DNA of 64,000 nt. Source: Pontimicrobium aquaticum (GTDB taxonomy: Bacteria; Bacteroidota; Bacteroidia; Flavobacteriales; Flavobacteriaceae). The notes under the pieces were generated by a model that saw only the letters and a program-made list of their open reading frames with translations, was not told where the DNA came from and did no database searches. Location of the stretch: contig NZ_SUPL01000001.1 of the NCBI RefSeq assembly GCF_005047595.1, positions 1 to 64,000 on the forward strand. Reading direction: 5' to 3'. Made by a program: the position numbers and the translations under genes. This document shows, one piece after another, positions 61,987 through 64,000 of this stretch; within the stretch, counting starts at the first letter, position 1; the number at the start of each line of letters is the position of its first letter.

Positions 61987-62994
61987 TTATTTAGCATTTT
62001 TCATAAACTCCTCTGCTTTTTCAACCATATTTATACTACCGCAAATAAAAGGTACTCGCTGATGCAACTCGGTTGGTTGAATGTCCATAATTCTGTTAAA
62101 TCCATCGCTGGCTTTTCCATTGGCTTGTTCTGCAATATATGCCATAGGGTTTGCTTCATATAGCAAGCGCAATTTACCATTAGGATATTTAGAACTTTCT
62201 GGGTACATATAAATACCTCCTTTAATCATGTTTCTATGAAAATCGGACACTAAAGACCCAATATATCTTGAAGTATAAGGTCTGTCTCCTTCTTCTAATT
62301 GGCAATATTTAATATAATCTTTTATGCCTTGTGGAAAACGTATGTAGTTTCCTTCGTTTACAGAGTAAATTTGACCATCAACAGGAAATTGCATATCTGG
62401 ATGAGACAAATAAAACGTACCAATAGCTGGGTTTAAGGTGAAACCGTTTACACCATCACCTGTGGTATATACTAACATGGTTGATGTACCGTAAATAACA
62501 TAACCAGCTGCTACTTGTTGATTACCTTTTTGTAAAAAATCATCAATTGTTACTGGTGTTCCTACTGGAGTAACACGTCTATATATAGAAAATATTGTTC
62601 CAACCGATACATTTACGTCTATATTAGATGAGCCATCTAAAGGATCCATTAATACAACGTATTTATTTTGATTGTTTTCGTCTTGACTATTTATTGATAT
62701 ATAATCATCTTCTTCTTCACTAGCTATACCACAAACTATGTTTCTGTTTGTAAGTGTTTGAATAAATTTTTCATTAGCATAAACATCCAACTTTTGTTGG
62801 TTTTCACCTTGAATGTTTTGGTCGCCAGCTGCACCTAATATATCTACTAAACCAGCTTTGTTAACTTCATAATTTACCACTTTAGCAGCCAACCTTATTG
62901 AGTTTATTAATCGCGATAATTCACCAGAAGTATATTTAAAAGATGTTTGATTTTCAATAATAAACTCTCCTAAAGTTTTGTTTTTTTGAGACAT
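61987..62994 (-). CDS. fbp: Class 1 fructose-1,6-bisphosphatase
   Basis: Gluconeogenic enzyme hydrolysing fructose-1,6-bisphosphate. Metal and substrate motifs: ASEEEDDYI (about 81–89), [20 protein letters not shown] (about 115–134) and [23 protein letters not shown] (about 258–280). Class 1 length, 335 aa from the ATG at 62994; the open frame extends 15 codons further upstream but those residues are not family-like. The fbp–GNAT–aspartate kinase neighbourhood is usual in Flavobacteriaceae. Confidence 0.96.
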   Translation of the reverse strand: MSQKNKTLGEFIIENQTSFKYTSGELSRLINSIRLAAKVVNYEVNKAGLVDILGAAGDQNIQGENQQKLDVYANEKFIQTLTNRNIVCGIASEEEDDYISINSQDENNQNKYVVLMDPLDGSSNIDVNVSVGTIFSIYRRVTPVGTPVTIDDFLQKGNQQVAAGYVIYGTSTMLVYTTGDGVNGFTLNPAIGTFYLSHPDMQFPVDGQIYSVNEGNYIRFPQGIKDYIKYCQLEEGDRPYTSRYIGSLVSDFHRNMIKGGIYMYPESSKYPNGKLRLLYEANPMAYIAEQANGKASDGFNRIMDIQPTELHQRVPFICGSINMVEKAEEFMKNAK

Positions 62995-63125
62995 ATTTAA
63001 GTTGTGGGTTGTTTTGGCAAATATCGTACTTTTTAACAAATTTATATAGTTTCGTTATATAATAAATAAACAATATTATCAACTTTAACCTATCTTTGAG
63101 CCTTAAAATTATTCAATAAATTACA

Positions 63126-63608
63126 ATGAATTTTACTATTAGAGATGCCACAAAAAACGATATGCCTAGTGTATTAGAGCTCATCATTGAACTAGCTGTT
63201 TTCGAGAAAGAACCAGATGCAGTTGAAGTAACTGCAGAAAGTTTGGTTGAAGATGGATTTAGTGATAACCCTGCTTTTAAATGTTTTGTTGCCGAAGTAG
63301 AAAACAAAGTAGTTGGTGCGGCTATTGTATATAATCGTTTTTCTACCTGGAAAGGAAAAATATTACATTTAGAAGATTTAATAGTTTCACAAAACATGAG
63401 AGGGCATGGCATTGGCACTAAGCTGCTTGATGAAGTAGTAAAATATGGTCATCATTTAGGTGTAAAACGTATTAATTGGGAAGTTATTAGCTGGAATGAA
63501 GGTGCCATAAAATTATATGAAAGAAAAGGAGCCAAAGTATTACGCGATTGGAATGTTGTACACTTAGATGAAAATGGAATTAAAAACTACATTGAAAACT
63601 TAAGTTAA
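63126..63608 (+). CDS. GNAT family N-acetyltransferase
   Basis: 160 aa. The GNAT acetyl-CoA-binding motif MRGHGIGTKLLDEV at about 98–111 (R/QxxGxG/A type), preceded by the LHLEDLIVSQ strand and followed by WEVISWNEGAIKLYERKGAK, places it near the diamine/spermidine acetyltransferase-like subgroup. Its substrate is not determinable. Its stop shares one base with the next start (TAATG), so translation is coupled to the aspartate kinase. Confidence 0.9.
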   Translation: MNFTIRDATKNDMPSVLELIIELAVFEKEPDAVEVTAESLVEDGFSDNPAFKCFVAEVENKVVGAAIVYNRFSTWKGKILHLEDLIVSQNMRGHGIGTKLLDEVVKYGHHLGVKRINWEVISWNEGAIKLYERKGAKVLRDWNVVHLDENGIKNYIENLS

Positions 63609-64000
63609 TGCAAGTATTTAAATTTGGTGGTGCATCGGTTAAAGATGCTAATGGCGTAAAGAACTTAGCTAAAGTATTACAAACTGTTGGCTATAACGAT
63701 ACCTTAGTTATCGTTTCGGCAATGGGAAAAACCACCAACGCACTAGAGGCGGTAATTAATAATTACTACAAAAACAAGAAAGAGTTACAAAGCTCTATTC
63801 AAGACGTTAAAAAATTTCACAATGCTATTTTATTAGATCTTTTTGAAAACGAAAACCATACTGTATTTAAAAAGGTGGCTAATTTTTTTGAAGAACTAAG
63901 TGTATTTTTTGATAGAAATAAATCTCCAGACTACAACTTTGTTTATGATCAGGTGGTTATTTTTGGTGAGTTAGCGTCAACAACTATTGTAAGTGCTTAT
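63608..64000 (+). CDS. Aspartate kinase, 5' part (runs off the window)
   Basis: The first 131 codons only. The N-terminal MQVFKFGGASVKDANG is the aspartokinase KFGGxS substrate and nucleotide site. VIVSAMGKTTNALE (about 37–50) and FGELASTTIVSAY (about 119–131) are further family signatures. It phosphorylates aspartate at the head of lysine, methionine and threonine synthesis. Whether the full protein has regulatory ACT domains or a fused homoserine dehydrogenase lies outside the window. Confidence 0.93.
   Translation, partial: MQVFKFGGASVKDANGVKNLAKVLQTVGYNDTLVIVSAMGKTTNALEAVINNYYKNKKELQSSIQDVKKFHNAILLDLFENENHTVFKKVANFFEELSVFFDRNKSPDYNFVYDQVVIFGELASTTIVSAY

Overview
The window is AT-rich bacterial DNA from a member of the Bacteroidota, most probably a marine-type Flavobacteriaceae. 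The evidence is the repeated TAnnTTTG promoter boxes, many lipoproteins and SusD/TlpA-style periplasmic proteins, a mevalonate-type HMG-CoA reductase followed by a GYDIA-type GHMP kinase, an EMAP-tailed MetG, and the fbp–GNAT–aspartate kinase order at the right end. The species cannot be named from the sequence.

Most of the window is housekeeping. Positions 1–9 kb carry an Opp-type permease, a Prc protease, surE, lpxB, a C40 peptidase and comEC. Positions 9–21.4 kb carry a peptide transporter, HMG-CoA reductase with its kinase, and a leftward envelope/CoA operon (coaX, outer-membrane protein, TPR protein, lptC, CNNM/CorC protein, PpiD-like foldase). Positions 32.6–43.5 kb carry peptidases (M24, M13, M28), an epimerase, a CBS protein, a GIDE-domain protein and an agmatinase-family enzyme. 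Positions 50.9–64 kb carry an Rrf2 regulator, metG, an S66 carboxypeptidase, YraN, a TlpA protein, mfd, TerB, fbp, a GNAT protein and the start of an aspartate kinase.

Three accessory stretches interrupt this. (1) 21.5–23.1 kb: a tRNA-Phe followed by a two-gene unit (4-TM membrane protein plus a 285-aa cytosolic protein of unknown family), a candidate defence-type cassette. (2) 23.4–32.4 kb: the most interesting locus. A LytTR regulator, a 54-aa lipoprotein, a TPR histidine kinase behind an attenuator-like hairpin and two paralogous response regulators lead into a C39-like/VKOR/thioredoxin fusion enzyme, a TlpA lipoprotein and two double-glycine-leader peptides with six cysteines each. One peptide gene is intact; the other has lost its ATG and is frameshifted. 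A 75-bp sequence is repeated almost perfectly in front of both. I read this as a regulated, disulfide-rich secreted peptide (bacteriocin- or pheromone-like) system with a dedicated disulfide-forming enzyme. No exporter is present in the window. (3) 43.6–50.8 kb: an accessory island with an IS1595-type transposase, many small unknown genes, and an ssb gene split by about 2.8 kb. Removing the insert and one copy of a 14-bp flanking repeat restores exactly a 110-codon ssb. Inside the insert are a complete second ssb, a third ssb tail, an XRE fragment and a mobile mystery protein A/B (HTH/Fic) pair.

A further oddity is at 12.1–12.5 kb. A small GIY-YIG nuclease gene is bounded by two inverted palindromes sharing a TGAGG..CTCGAA core and is fused in frame to the GHMP kinase, as if a small palindrome-bounded unit had inserted between HMG-CoA reductase and its partner kinase.
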